Shown here: positions 26,222 through 38,495 of the stretch, in pieces
How positions within the stretch are numbered: position 1 is the stretch's first letter
Layout of the letters: every line of letters begins with the position of its first letter
Assembly (NCBI GenBank): GCA_030549775.1
Contig: CM060174.1
Coordinates: 54,562,707 to 54,626,706, forward strand
Reading direction: 5' to 3'
Origin: Tamarix chinensis
Taxonomy: Eukaryota > Streptophyta > Magnoliopsida > Caryophyllales > Tamaricaceae
Length of the DNA: 64,000 nucleotides
Notes under the pieces: model-generated
What the model was told of the DNA's origin: nothing
Seen by the model: the letters and a program-made list of their open reading frames with translations, nothing else
Database searches by the model: none
Translations under genes and position numbers: made by a program

Positions 26222-26246
26222 TAATAATAATAATAATAATAATAAT
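26222..26246. repeat. (TAA)n microsatellite
   Basis: Eight uninterrupted TAA units, in a wider TAATA-rich stretch. Confidence 0.9.
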
Positions 26247-26369
26247 GCATATTAAAAATATAAATATTAAGAATAATAATAATAGTATTTATATGCAAAT
26301 AATTGAAATAAAATAATTTAAGGGTTATAAAAATAAGGAAAAGGGTTTAGAGGGTCTAGGGTTCAACCT

Positions 26370-27560
26370 CAGGTTGGTGGGAATAGGCGGCACCAGCAGT
26401 GGTGCACGGCGGCGGCGGCGGTGGCTTGAAAAAGAAAAGAAAGAGGGGAAAGTTGGATGCTGGGAAAAAGATAGGGATAATTAAGGTGGGAGCTGGGTTG
26501 TTTTGAGTTTCCCAGAAGGAGATGGATAGAATGGAGATGGTGGCGCAACCAAAGGTGGCAGCGCACGGCGGCGACAGTGGTGGCCAAATGGAGGAGAAGG
26601 AGAAAGAGAGAGGAGGAGAGGGAGAAAAAGGAAAATAAAGGTATGGGGAGATAGAGGAGGTTCTGCAGAAGAGAATGGGAGGAGAAAGAAGCGACAGAAG
26701 AGGTGGCTAAGGGCGGTTCGAAGGGCGGCGGAGGTGGAAGAAAGGGCTGGTTGGGAAGGGGAATTCGCACAGCTAGGGAGACTTATGCAGGAAGAATAGA
26801 GGTACATGGAACATTTGGTTAGCTGAAGGGCGGCGCAAGGAGGAGTTTAGTAGGAGGGATGGGTGACAGAGTTGGCCGAAGATGGCGGAAGAGGAGTCTG
26901 AAGTGGTGGCGGTGGCAAGGTCGGGCATCTCTAGGTAAGAAACAAAAGCTCGATACAGGGCTATTATGGGGGGTATTTATAGGCTTTAGTAGAGAGAGGT
27001 TAGGGTTCTGTGGGCCGGTGGAACTCAATTCGGGGTAAGGTTGCGCGTAGGTAAAAAGGGGAAAATCATGCGAGAATCGGGGGCTTTGGTTTGGAGAAAA
27101 TGTCGAAGATTCATCAGGGGAGAGAGAGGACCGAAACGGCAGGTCAAAACGACTGTAATCGGTGGCGACATTTTTGGAGGTGGCGGTTAGAGTTGCATAT
27201 CGAGCGTCGGCGTCGGGGGAGGGCTGGGGAAGAAGAAGAAGGGGGGTTTGGGCCGGGCGGTTCGCGGGGGAGAAAGAAAGAAAAGAAAAGAGGGGAGAAC
27301 CGGGCGGTCGGTCAGAGGAGGTAGGAATTAAATGAAACGACGCATTTCAGGGCAAAATGGGACGAAACGCAGCGCTCTGGTTGCCGAAGGAAAAACAAAA
27401 GAAACAACGGAAGTGGGCCGCGGTAGGGGAAGAAAAGAAAGAAGGAAATTGGGCCGCGCCAGGCCCAAATCGGGGGAGGAGAGGAAGGAAAAAAATAAGA
27501 AAGGAAAAGGAAGAAGAAAAGGAAAAAGAAGAAGGGAAAAAAAAGAAAAAAATAATATTG
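26370..27560. other. GC- and purine-rich block in the solo LTR
   Basis: The + strand is rich in GGA/GAA/GGCGGC and much more GC-rich than its surroundings. Long ORFs on both strands are compositional (KKEKKKGK- and PPP/SSS-like) and not genes. The minus-strand TATAAATA at 26,974-26,981 suggests this is the LTR promoter and leader region. Confidence 0.55.
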
Positions 27561-28299
27561 GGTATTTAAATTAATTAAAATATTTGATATATTTAAAAAT
27601 AATAATATTTAAATAAAATAATATTTAAATCACTTTTTAGGCTAAATTAGGATTCTTAAAAGATTTTCCATAAATTCCATTTTAATTAGCAAAACACCCT
27701 AAATTTCTCCAATTAAATTATTTATAAAATTAATATTAATTTGAAACTATTTTCTCCTTCTTACTTTAAATAAAATAATTTATTTAATTATTTCTAAAAT
27801 AAAATCCTTAATTAGCTAAAATACTAAAACTTTTCTAATAAAATTTATTCATTGTTTTCTTCTTAAATAGCCCTAATTAATTTCCTTTTATAAAAATAAT
27901 TTATTTAATTAATTTTTATAATAAAACCTCATTTAAATATAATATTTAAAATTAGAAATTTTTGAGGTATTTCATTCTTACCTCTGAAATGTGGCCTAAT
28001 TTAGCATATGATATAGTGTATTCTTTGAAGTGCTAATTTTATAGGTCTACATGAAAGTGTGGATTTTGATTGATGCATGTTGATTTATTTGTGAATCTTG
28101 AGAAAAATGCATGATTTTAGAGAAATAGGGTCAATTTGATTAATTGTAAACCATGTATCAGTTTTTGAGCTGGTAAAATCTTAGCAAGATGCTATGACAT
28201 GTTTTGGTTGGATTCGGTAGGATTTAAGAGTGCGTTTTGCATGTAGGATGTAAGAGTGTGATTTGCATGAAAAATGCATGTTTTGTGCTTTTTGGGGAC

Positions 28300-28570
28300 A
28301 ATTCGATTGGGTGGTGAGGTAAAACTGATCGATTGTTCCTTGTAACAATTGATTGGTTGGCCCAATCGATTGACCAATGGGTTTGTGGTGGCCTTAGTTG
28401 CTATCTACCTAAACTCGTTGGTTGGTTTAGCAAAAATAATAGATTAGTCTCGAAATAATTGATTGGTTTAGCCATACCGATTGATTTGTTTTGGAACTTT
28501 GGGTTTGGCTGAGCCAGACTGATCTACTAGTTTGTGAAACCAGTCAACTCGTTTAGCCATATTGTGTGAT
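28300..28570. repeat. Degenerate array of CAATCGATTGG-like palindromes
   Basis: About eight degenerate units of roughly 30 bp built around TCGATTGG/CCAATCGATTG half-sites (for example GCCCAATCGATTGACC). The counterpart in copy D lies at 55,860-56,100, and a shorter one is at 22,410-22,520. Confidence 0.7.
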
Positions 28571-30067
28571 TTTGATTTTTTTGCATGGATATGCTTTGAA
28601 ACTATGTCTAGTGCTGCTATATGATTATTTAATAAGTGAAATATAATTTTTTACATAAACTGAAAACCTAATGGATAAATTTAATGGATCGTTATTCTTG
28701 AAATTCCAGTAAGTGTTTGTAAAGGCCTTAGTAGGAAAACCCAAATGAGTGTTTAACGACCTTTAAGGGTAGTGTAATATGGATTTTTGGCCTAAAATTT
28801 ATTGATTAATATTGTTTAAGTACTAATGGAAATCCACCACAGTGTCGGGGGAATGAAAATGCCTAAGATGAAATAAGAATGTAGATGCCTTACTTGTTTT
28901 ATGTGACTTGTATGATCACATAACCTTAAAAATAACATATTAATCACTTAAAGTAAAAGATGATTGAGCTGTATATGAGTCTAGGTTATCCAATCCTTGA
29001 TTAGCTACATCGAGTTAGTTTGTCCTTGGGTATTTATTGGTGTATTCAAGCTTTACCTTTACGTGGGATCCTAGATCCTGGTGTTTTACCTACTCTAGAC
29101 ACTGATGATGTATTAAGGAGTATCAATACTAAAGGATCTGGTCACCTACGTGGTTTTTAGCTTTGGTCAAACTTTATGTCCATTAGTGATTACCTGGCTT
29201 TGACCTAGACTTATGTCCATTGGTGGTTACTTGGCTTCTACCAAACTTTGTGTTCTTTGGTTAGATAGTCTTCCATGGTATGTGTAACCATGGGGTGTGC
29301 ATAGTATATTACTAGATAAGAAATTAGAGTAAGAATCTGGATAAAGAGAAAAATAATAAAAGAAAGGAATATGAAGAGAAATAATGTCTTGTGAATAAAT
29401 GACTCGATGGATTATGTAAGTTAGAAAAATAGACTCAAGAGGAAACTATGTGAATAGATGATAGAAGCCCTAATAGTAGGTTGAATAATCAGCTAATTAG
29501 ATTGCATGTTGCTACCCATGATGTTATGTTATATTGATAAGCATGATGAATCATGTATGGTATGAGTTTTCGATGCATTATATGACCATGATAGTGTATG
29601 TATATTTGTTTATATGGCATAAGCATGAAATATGTTAGCATGATCTCCATATTTTGCTACAACCTTTTGTGTGTGACTCTAGTTAAGAAGTTAAATTAGC
29701 TTACTCAATATAAAGCATACTGATGTGTTTGTTTACTTAGTCACCTGCTCATTTCCGTGAGCATGTGTAGGTTTTCAAGGATGATTAGTAGTAGGCCTAC
29801 CTCATATTGGGTAGGGGTTTTGAGAGTTTGAATATTCAGAGACATTTGTGCTGTCCTTAATGGACCAGAGTTTAGGATTACGCCCTACTTTTCTTTCTAT
29901 ACTTTGAAATTCTGTACATTGGCTTAATTTTCCCTCATGCATTTGAATATTCATAGACTATCAAGGTTCGTTACTTGAAAACCTTTCCTTCAATAATTAT
30001 CTAATATGTTTTTTACGCACTCTACTTTAGTTTTGTTTGGTTTGATTGCCAGCCTTGTATCTAATAT

Positions 30068-31960
30068 GGTTCGATAATACCCTATAATTAGTCATTAATT
30101 CACCATTAAACCCTAACCATAAACCCCAAAACCCCTGATAACTTCTATAGCCCTCAAATTCACTCAATTATTCCTTTTATTTTAGTCTAATTTTCGTATG
30201 ACTTATTTCAATATCATTATTTTGGCGTTGCATGCTTAACATACACATGTGTATTTAAGAATTTGGGTATTGAGGTTGTGTACGCATAACTTTATACTAC
30301 ATGACTTCCTTGATTAGCTATCTTAGAAGTTAGTAATTTAGTATTGTTTCATCTGTGACATCATTACCTTAGATTATGAGATTGTATCCATCTCAAGGTT
30401 ATATTGAAATTATAGTTTACAACCTAAATAAAGCCTTAATAATTTTGAGTGATTTGACGGCATTAGTTTGTGTTTAAATCAATCACATTCATACCCCATC
30501 AATTGTCCACCATAATCGTTCCTTACCATACACAAAATCATCATGTTTTAATTATAATCCTAACCCTAACCTTCCTTTATACCTAATGAACTTTCCCCAC
30601 AATTAATGTGGCATTAAATTTAATTATTAGCCTGTCATTAATGCCCTATAATTAGCCATTAATTCACCATTAAACCCTAACCATGAACCCTAATGCAGGA
30701 GCAAATACTCAAGAATTGGCTTTCATAATTATAGAACAAATTATTCTTCATTTAAAAAGTATCTGCTACAAAATTGAAAACAAACGGATGGTTACATTGC
30801 TAGAAACATACCAAACAAGCTACTAAGTGTCTATGTGCATGTGCATGGCATGCATGGTATGCATGGAATGCATAGCCACATGCATAGGGAGGAAATATGT
30901 AGCTTGGTTGTGTGAAATTATTAATTTAGCTAATTAATCTTTTAGTTTGGTATCTTTTTGAATTATGCTTTTAGCTATATGGTAGGCTAGCTATATAAGC
31001 CATTGAAAGCTACAATTAGGAAGAAGAGATAATCAATATTAAATTTGAAGGCAAAGTTGAATTCTGTGTGAGTTGAATTCAAGTTAATCAAATTTGTGTG
31101 AACAATTAAGCTTGAAAATATTAATCTCTTTATTTGTATGAATTAGAGATTAAATCATATCCTTTCTACTCTCCATAATCTACATTTGTCTAGTCATCAT
31201 TATTATCTAAATGCCACCCAAATTGAAGCCTAAATTGAAACCCTAAATTGGCACCATCATTCAAAACCCTAACCCTTCCATTCAAACCATAACCTAATTC
31301 TAACCCCACAACATCATCTTCCATTAAACCCTAACCTTCGAAGCATCATCATCATCAACATATCATTGTTGAATCCATATCATAATTAATTCAAACCATC
31401 ATCATTAATTACCCATCATCACCAATTCATCACTATATTATTCTAATCATCACCATCATCCTTCCATCCTATTCGAACACATTAAACCCTAATACACCAT
31501 CACCAAACCTTCTTCTAATTAATACCAACATAACTGAGCCATAATATCACCAATTTGTGAATTCCATCCTCCCACACACATCAAACCCCCAAACCCTAAC
31601 AAATTCCACAACACTCAAATTCACACAATTCTTCTTTTTTACTTTGGTCTAATTTTCGTATCATTTATTTCAATTACATTGTTTTAGCATTGTGTGCTTA
31701 ACATACACATCATATTCTCTTAGGGATTCACAAACCCTATAGGTGGTTTGTGTAATTAATAATTTAGGTGCTAAGGTTGTGTACACACAACTTTATGCTA
31801 AGTTACTTCCTGGATTAGCTAACTTGGAATTTAGTGGTTTGGTTTTGTTTCATCTATGACATCATTGCCTTAGATTATGGGATTGTATTCATATCAAGGT
31901 TAAATTAAAATTATAGTTTATAACCTAAATAAAGGCTTAATAATTGGGTTAGGGTTGAGG
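30068..31960 (+). repeat. Direct duplication of an AT-rich block
   Basis: 30,120-30,445 and 31,600-31,955 match closely in the same order (CTAATTTTCGTAT, GTGTACRCAYAACTTTAT, GACATCATTRCCTTAGATTATG, AACCTAAATAAAG). A short segment at 30,085-30,130 recurs at 30,640-30,690 (CCCTATAATTAG...TTCACCATTAAACCC). This suggests a tandem duplication of about 1.5 kb with a deletion in the first copy. No gene is present. Confidence 0.75.
30834..30887 (+). repeat. CATGCA (RY-like) cluster
   Basis: A run of GCATGG/ATGCATGG variants contains several CATGCA cores. Downstream is CTATATAAG near 30,990. The cores match the RY element recognised by plant B3 factors, but no gene follows, so function is doubtful. 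Confidence 0.5.
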
Positions 31961-33560
31961 TTGAGTTGTATTGTCTCCTTATGGTATCTTGGTTGGATAT
32001 CTTTTGTAATTAGATTTGATGTTAAATTGTTTGGTATATTCAATAAATATTATTGTTTGTTATACTTAATAAATATTATGTTGAATTATTTGTTGTATTT
32101 ACTAAAAACTATCGTGTATCATTAAATTCTTATGTTTAAGTATTATTATTTTATTATTGTGCACCTTGTCATATTCCTTTGTTATTGTATGTGAGTTCAC
32201 TAACATTTAAGCATGTTGTTGTATTTCCTCATTCTTATGTGTTTTATGTGTCCTTTACATGAATAGAGTGACATTGGTTTACTTTGTACTTTTATACTAG
32301 TTTGTTCCATGTCATGGTCACCTATTCATTCAAAGAGCAGTTTGTACCTTATAGGTTTGGTTGTAGCTTTCGGGCTAGGTCAGAGAGTTTAGGGTTATTT
32401 AGTGTAGCTTATGATCTTGCTCGAGATTGCATTTTATTGTTGTTCTTCTTTTCATTGTTTGGGACATAAGCATTTGCAAACTTTCTACCTATTATATTGA
32501 ATCTTGTTCTTTTTATGCTTTTATTGGCTTTTGATTGGTCTAGACCTTGGATTAGATGCTAACCACACCTAATCTTTGTATTTGAGTTGTTTTAGCCTTA
32601 CTTCTTATGTAGGCTAGGTATTGATTATACCTCTCATTATGTTAAATATTGATAGTACCATCCATTATTTTATATAATTACGTATGCTAAACTAAAGTTT
32701 TTAAATAGTAACTTTGAGGGTGTTATAACCTCCATAACACTCATACCCTCATCTACTATTACTCTGCTTCTAATACCTCCCTTGTAATTAATGGGCTTTT
32801 TCCCTTAGCAATCAATGACCCTTTATAGTGCAAATACTTTTAATAACACCTAGATCTCTAAGACTTCATACACTTATTGATTATTACCTAATGTACAATG
32901 TTAGGTTAAGTGGTAGACAAATCTAAGTCTCTAATGGTAATCATTGAAAACACGCCTTCGCAATGTAAATGAATTTATATTAATTCATCATATTGCTGGA
33001 GAAAAAGTGATACATGAACACCTACTCAACAAATGAAGGCAAGGAACGATCCTGAGTGTTAGTTAACAAGGCAACATTGTCGGTTCATTATGCTAGTCAT
33101 TTTTCTAGATTTCTCACCACTTAAACCACTAATCTTTTAATTCAACCTTAATTAAAGTCAATCTCGACCATTTAACCAATTTTTTGGGACTTTAAACCAT
33201 ACGGTATTCCTAATTGTGCTCCAATTAGTTTTAATGGAAACTACATAGCAAAAAATAAATAAAAAATTGTAGAGGTAATTCCTAGGAAAACTTCCAATGC
33301 TCTATTAAACTATAAAACAATTAGATTAATTTAACCAACCTAGTATTTTAATGTGGACTATTTTGGCATGAGAAGCATATTGTTGACATGATTGTAGGTG
33401 AATGGAGTCAATTTAGAAGGGAGACAATGATGAATTGTGGAGGTATGTTTCATGTTAGATGTTATTAGTTTAAGTGGTTGATATACACGATGCTAAAACT
33501 AGCAAAAAGTATGCTGCTACAAGGTAAATTTGTAATTTCCTGCAAATAGTAGTAGTAATA
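31961..33560. other. AT-rich non-coding stretch
   Basis: I see no gene. There is a small local repeat of AATAAATATTAT-type units near 32,040-32,100. Confidence 0.4.
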
Positions 33561-34311
33561 ATGTTATAATTTTATAAATTTTGTTTTATATATGAATAAA
33601 CATCTTTTCCACATGAGTACACAAATTTTATGATAAAATACAATTTCTCCTTGAGAATATGGTAAACGCAATGACTTTTTTGTCAATCTATTAAACTTTT
33701 TTTATTATAATAATACATATTTTTTGTTTATGAATACATAATCTCCTTAAGAATATGCAGACATAGAGATAATTTTGTAAATTTATTGATTTCTTTTAAA
33801 AAATAATACACATATTATATAAAAAAAATATGCATCTTCAAAATATATTCTTAGCAAGAATACATATTTTATTAAATAAAATATATATTTTTGCATATAA
33901 ATATACATCTTATTGGAAATAATATACATCTTTATTAGCTACATTTACATTTAATAGTTTAAAGATACAACTTATTTTGACAACGCATATCTCATAAAGA
34001 GAAAATACATATCATATCTTATATACATATGTTATATTGATATATGCACACATTATAGCATCCTTTATTTATAAAATAATAAGAGATGAATACATGTGTT
34101 ATAAACATACACTTTATTGAAATGACTTCTGATATTATCAAATAAAATACATATCTTTTTGATATAAATATGCAATATTTATCTATAAAACAATAATGAA
34201 CGAATACATTCGTTATAAATACATACCATCTTAGAAAGAATGTGTATTTATATAGGAGACATGCACACCTTACATTAACAAATGCATATATTATTTTAAT
34301 AAATATACATC
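33560..34311. repeat. Degenerate ATACATCTTATT-type repeats
   Basis: Irregular AT-rich units around AATACATATTTTATT/ATACATCTTATT. Similar units (ATGTGCATC, AAATGCACATTT) continue past the MITE to about 35,250, so the MITE landed in this array. The ORF on the opposite strand is compositional. Confidence 0.55.
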
Positions 34312-34314
34312 TTA

Positions 34315-35038
34315 GGGGGTGCTTGGTATGGATGTAATGTGGCTGTAAAAAGGGGGGGAATAACCTCTTATGTATATCATGTTTGGGAAGGGCACTTATT
34401 ATGATTAGGGTAATATTCTCAATCATTCAAGGGTACTATATTTCCCTACCGACCCTTTGGGTAATTAGCTTAGAGAAAACATAAACCCCTATCCCGAATC
34501 TTTCACTCTCTCCTTGCATCATCATTTCATGTCAATTACAAATAGAATAAGAGAAGATGAATAGAGGTAGGCAAAGAAGAGAAGTAGGAGTCCTATATTT
34601 TTCATGATCCATCTCTATCGTATGATAATTTGATAAATGATTTTAGTATATTAAAATTTTCTCCTTGAGCTTAGGTATATAAACTTTATATTATAGTAAT
34701 AGGTAAATTAACAGTATTCAATATTTGATGCATGTAATACATAATTTTAAATGAAATATTTTAAATTTGGTAAATAATTAAAAAATATTGTAAATTATGT
34801 TTTTATAAACAATTACAAATAAAAGATAAAAAAGGCAATCAAAATAATCAATATTAATTATATTAAAGTGTTAATCTAGTAAATTATTCACCTCATACCA
34901 GCACATAAAATAAAAAATACCCTTCCATTTATTTTTATCTTTACATACCAAACATGAAGGGGAGAAATTTTCCTTACTTAACCATTCCTCCCCCCTTTTT
35001 CTACCTTTGTATCCATTACCATTATACCAAGTACGCCC
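34315..35038. mobile_element. PIF/Harbinger-like MITE
   Basis: 724 bp with inverted ends GGGGGTGCTTGGTAT and, at the right end, the complement of GGGCGTACTTGGTAT. It is flanked by TTA on both sides (34,312-34,314 and 35,039-35,041). The 3-bp TWA duplication and G-rich ends fit the Tourist class. No transposase is present, so it would depend on an autonomous relative. Confidence 0.85.
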
Positions 35039-35041
35039 TTA

Positions 35042-38000
35042 TAGTTGTAAATGCACATTTTAGAGCCATAGTACAAATGCTATAAATACCCAAATAATTA
35101 CATTGCCAATCTAAGTTGTGTATTTAAAACTATAATATGTGAATTTGACATTATACCCTATATCAAATATTTATTTATTCATAAAATATGTGGATTTAGG
35201 TATATAAGACGTATATTAATTCACAAAAAATGTGCATCAAACATGTAAAATGGAAGGAAGAAGAAATATGAAAACTAGATTTTAATTGAAATCTCGTTTA
35301 TGACACATCAATAGTAACAACTTGCATGTTGTTACATGCAACAATAAGTTTATGTGTGTGTATTTGGGTTGGAAATAGGTCTTAGGTTTGGATTAATACA
35401 AAATCCCTACAAATAATACTTTAACATGTATTAATGTGTGAAATGATTATTTGTCTTTGGTGATGACTCATTAAAGTTACATGAAAATAATACTTTTATT
35501 AAATTACTTTTTTTAGTTTTAAAAGGAAATTTTTATTGATTTTGAGATTTTTTTATTAATAATATGCTTTAATATATATTAATAAAAATTTAAAAAATTA
35601 ATATTATAACAAAATTTAAAAGTTGTCCTTAAATACAGAAGGATTTTCTACTAGGAAGTAAGGAAGGGCTTACCGATTATTCTACAGGATATTGTATATT
35701 TTTTATTTAAAAATACCCCTACATGTCAAACCATTTTGTTTTAAAACCTCCTAAAAAGAAGAATAATCGGTGCTAAAACATGGTAAGAGACAACATTAGG
35801 TAAAGGGGTTATACCAAGTTATATTTTTATAACTATAAACATTATATAATTAATTATAAATATACTATAATTATAATAAATATATATTAATTTTTAATAT
35901 TTAAATAATAATAAATATAATAACATTAATTATAATTACATAATAATTATATCAAAATACATTAGAAATATAGTGTAGGTACAAGGATAGTAAAAGTGGT
36001 GCGACGCCAATGCCTAATAATTATACTATACATAAAAGAATAATACACTCTAACAAAAACTCCTACCCAAATAACAAAAACTTCTCACACACACTACTAT
36101 TGAGAGAGAATTCAAAGAGTTAAAACAAGAAAGTAAATTATAATTACTAACCAAAAAAAATGTGGAGAAGACCTTTATTTGTTGGAAGTTGTGGCAGTGA
36201 GAAAAATAGTTACGATTTTGAAAGTCATAATTGGTTTGATAAACCTTTAAGATATTTTGATTGAGACTACATGATAAATAACATAACACTATGACCATAA
36301 GCTTCCCCCCTTTCCTAGAAATAATTTCAAGAATTGTTTATTTCAACTTTCAAATATCAAATTGGGGTTATAGAAGATCGTGAAGCTTATCATGGATGCC
36401 TGCCCTATGAAAAAAACATTAGAAGAAATATATATATTCTCCTATTGATTCAAAAACGGGTCATAAAATGGTTGCAAATTTGCAATGTTATTGAGACATT
36501 TTTATTTTCACTCACCTACGACCTTAGAAATGAAAAAATGGGAAGGTCGTTGCTAATAAATTTCAACGACAAAAGAATGGGAGCATGAGGTGAGAACGAT
36601 GACGATGAAGCATTGACAAACAAGGTGCAACGTTGCTTGGTGCAATTCATCTCACTATAAACAACTGTTGAAGTTATAGTTGAAATTAATATAGAAATGA
36701 TAGAGATTCCTACCCCTTTGTATTTTTTTCAATGTAATTGAATAACTATTTTTCTAAGAAGTCAAATAGGGAGTAACTATTCCTTAGAAGGTTATGATGC
36801 ATGTGGGTTACTTATGTTCGATTGAAGAAAGTTTTGAATTTTTGATGTTCGTGTTGTTTCAAAACTATTTCCTTTGTTGTTTGAAATACCATATGATTGT
36901 CTAGCTATTGAGCATCTGGATGATGAGATCAAAGTTAGGGGGTTTAATAATTAAAGACTTTGATGAGGTAATAAGATGTTTAAGATTGTATCTTTTGTTT
37001 TCTATGTTTTTTTGTTTCGTAGGTAAGGATGGGTTCTTATTGGTATCAAGTTATGTGAACTCCTCTTTGTCTTGGCCATAAAAGGCTATGAGAATTGAAT
37101 TATTCATAGACATAAGAAAAATACACCTACTAAGTGTTTGCTAAAATGTCTAATTATTGAGTCAATACCTTTACTTTTTGTGATTTAATGTGCCCCTTCA
37201 TTAAATTTTGTATTTTTACTCTTGGATTGTCATGTTTTGGAATGTCTGATTAACAAAATGCATTTAATAATTATGTTCTATATTATCAATTCATTTTTAT
37301 GATAGGTTGGAACTGATCTTTGTTTTCAAATTGTTCAAAGAGCTTGGATAAAAGCTATAGGTTTGCATTGTTATATGACACATGCAGGCCTACTCATGTA
37401 TGTACTCGGCACCACACTCGAATTCAATTTGATTTTCCTTTTGTATACAAATTTGTCTTTTAATGGAGGACAGCTTAATATTGGATGGAAGAAGTTTTGA
37501 ATTTTTAATTTTATGGGAGGATTAGGCGATTATGATAATGGTTGAAACTTCTGACAATACTTAGGCAGCTTAAAGTTGAAAATATAGTAGTTGAGAGAGG
37601 TTATTTATTAAAATCTTTATTTTATATTAGAAACATAGTCTAATTACCAAATTATATAATATTATCGAGAGCTCAAATTATCTATTTACATCGACTTATG
37701 CAGTTCGGTTTTCATATTGGTTGTTTAATATCTCAATGACCATAAAATTTATGAAATTATCTCTATTAAATTGTAGTTATTATATATTCTGAGATAATGG
37801 TGGCAATGATAATACAATAATATTATCAACTATTAACCATAGGTATGTATAAGATAATATATTTTCATATTGAAAATTATTTTTGATTCTAAAACAAAAT
37901 GACTATTATAATTATATTTTTATTCTCACCTATCTTTTTCTCTCTCTCGAATTTCTAAAAATGGTTTGAATATGATGGATTTGAAAATCCCGAATGGTGC

Positions 38001-38154
38001 AATAACATATTTAACATTCAATAATAATGTTAATATATTATTATTGTTTTAAAGTTCAACAATTTTCTATTCTTTATTAGCTATTTGTCTTTGTAATTAG
38101 GTTTAATTATAATTTTAAAACTATGCATCATAGTTATTTAGGGCTAGATTTTGA
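35042..38154. other. AT-rich intergenic region before the host gene
   Basis: No gene is assigned. 36,300-37,600 is less AT-rich and could hold a decayed gene or transposon, but I recognise no protein domain in any frame. 35,800-36,000 is almost pure A/T. Confidence 0.4.
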
Positions 38155-38200
38155 AACCACAATAGGTTTTTTTTTTTCGATAAGTAACCACAATAGGTTT
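38155..38200 (-). mobile_element. 16-bp LINE tail flanked by a 15-bp target duplication
   Basis: AACCACAATAGGTTT occurs at 38,155-38,169 and 38,186-38,200. The 16 bases between are a T run followed by CGATAAGT. On the minus strand this reads ACTTATCG plus poly(A), close to the 3' end of the minus LINE near 58,180 (ACTTACC then A-rich). I read it as an extremely 5'-truncated LINE or SINE insertion about 300 bp upstream of the host start codon. Confidence 0.7.
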
Positions 38201-38495
38201 AATAATTATTTATGTTATACTCTGCAACATTATTATTTGTGTACCGCGCATCTATAGTTATAGGATGTCTCAAATTATTAAATATTGAATCATAGAATAA
38301 AATATCGGCGAATCTCACGGTGATACACTAGTCGGGAGTAACAGATAGGCCAGACCAACCGAGCCACACCCTCCCTTCCCCTTTCTCCGCCGCTGCTACT
38401 ACTGCTGCTGATTTTCGTCCCGCGGCAGTATCGGCCCAGTTCTCGAGTGTAAGCTTCCACCAGCAAGTTATCCAAGTACGCACTCAATCTTAGTA
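38201..38495 (+). promoter_or_regulatory. Promoter / 5' UTR region of the LRR gene
   Basis: GC content rises sharply from about 38,300. The last 200 bases are CT-rich (CCTCCCTTCCCC, GCCGCTGCTACTACTGCTGC), as in many plant 5' UTRs. I see no clear TATA box. A minus ORF across here is antisense and not credible. Confidence 0.5.

Larger units (their letters stand above)
23396..27974 (-). mobile_element. Complete 4.6-kb solo LTR nested in copy C
   Basis: It starts TGTAACACCCC and ends ATTTCA on the + strand, with a 5-bp duplication TTCTT at 23,391-23,395 and 27,975-27,979. It has LTR-like TG...CA termini and a TATAAATA on the minus strand at 26,974-26,981, and I find no gag or pol. I read it as a solo LTR in minus orientation. 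Inside are a 47-bp tandem repeat (24,153-24,510), two minisatellites (24,888-25,627), a TAA microsatellite and a GC- and purine-rich block. A large non-coding derivative element is the alternative. It shares segments with copies A, B and D. Confidence 0.75.
22252..30067 (+). repeat. Long-LTR copy C, split by a nested copy
   Basis: Two halves, 22,252-23,395 and 27,975-30,067, together match the reverse complement of 54,297-56,996 in order. Matched landmarks are the TATA region, the AAGTAAGTCATT segment, the TCGATTGG-type array, the segment with ACTAAAGGATCTGGTCACCT near 29,125, the TCACCTGCT region near 29,740, and a shared GCCTTGTATCTAATATG near 30,050. The split point carries a 4.6-kb insertion flanked by TTCTT. 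The right end stops abruptly at about 30,067 instead of at the expected GGGTGTTACA end. Confidence 0.7.

Noticed and set aside
26369..27028. Minus ORFs rich in Pro, Ser and Leu
   Set aside because: Mirror image of the same purine-rich block. The minus-strand TATA box lies among them, but no domain is visible and the equivalent block in copy B is not open in the same frame.
27091..27574. Overlapping + strand ORFs rich in Lys, Glu, Arg and Gly
   Set aside because: They lie in the purine-rich block of a solo LTR; the residues follow base composition, there is no domain, and two frames overlap with equal length.
34019..34426. 135-residue minus ORF rich in Ile, Tyr and Phe
   Set aside because: It is read from AT-rich tandem repeats and runs into the MITE end; no domain.
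36050..36588. Small ORFs before the host gene
   Set aside because: No recognisable domain, no conserved splice context and AT-rich composition; could be a relic but I cannot support it.
38290..38487. Minus ORF upstream of the LRR gene
   Set aside because: It is antisense to the CT-rich leader; the Ser/Gly/Arg runs come from CTG/GCC repeats.
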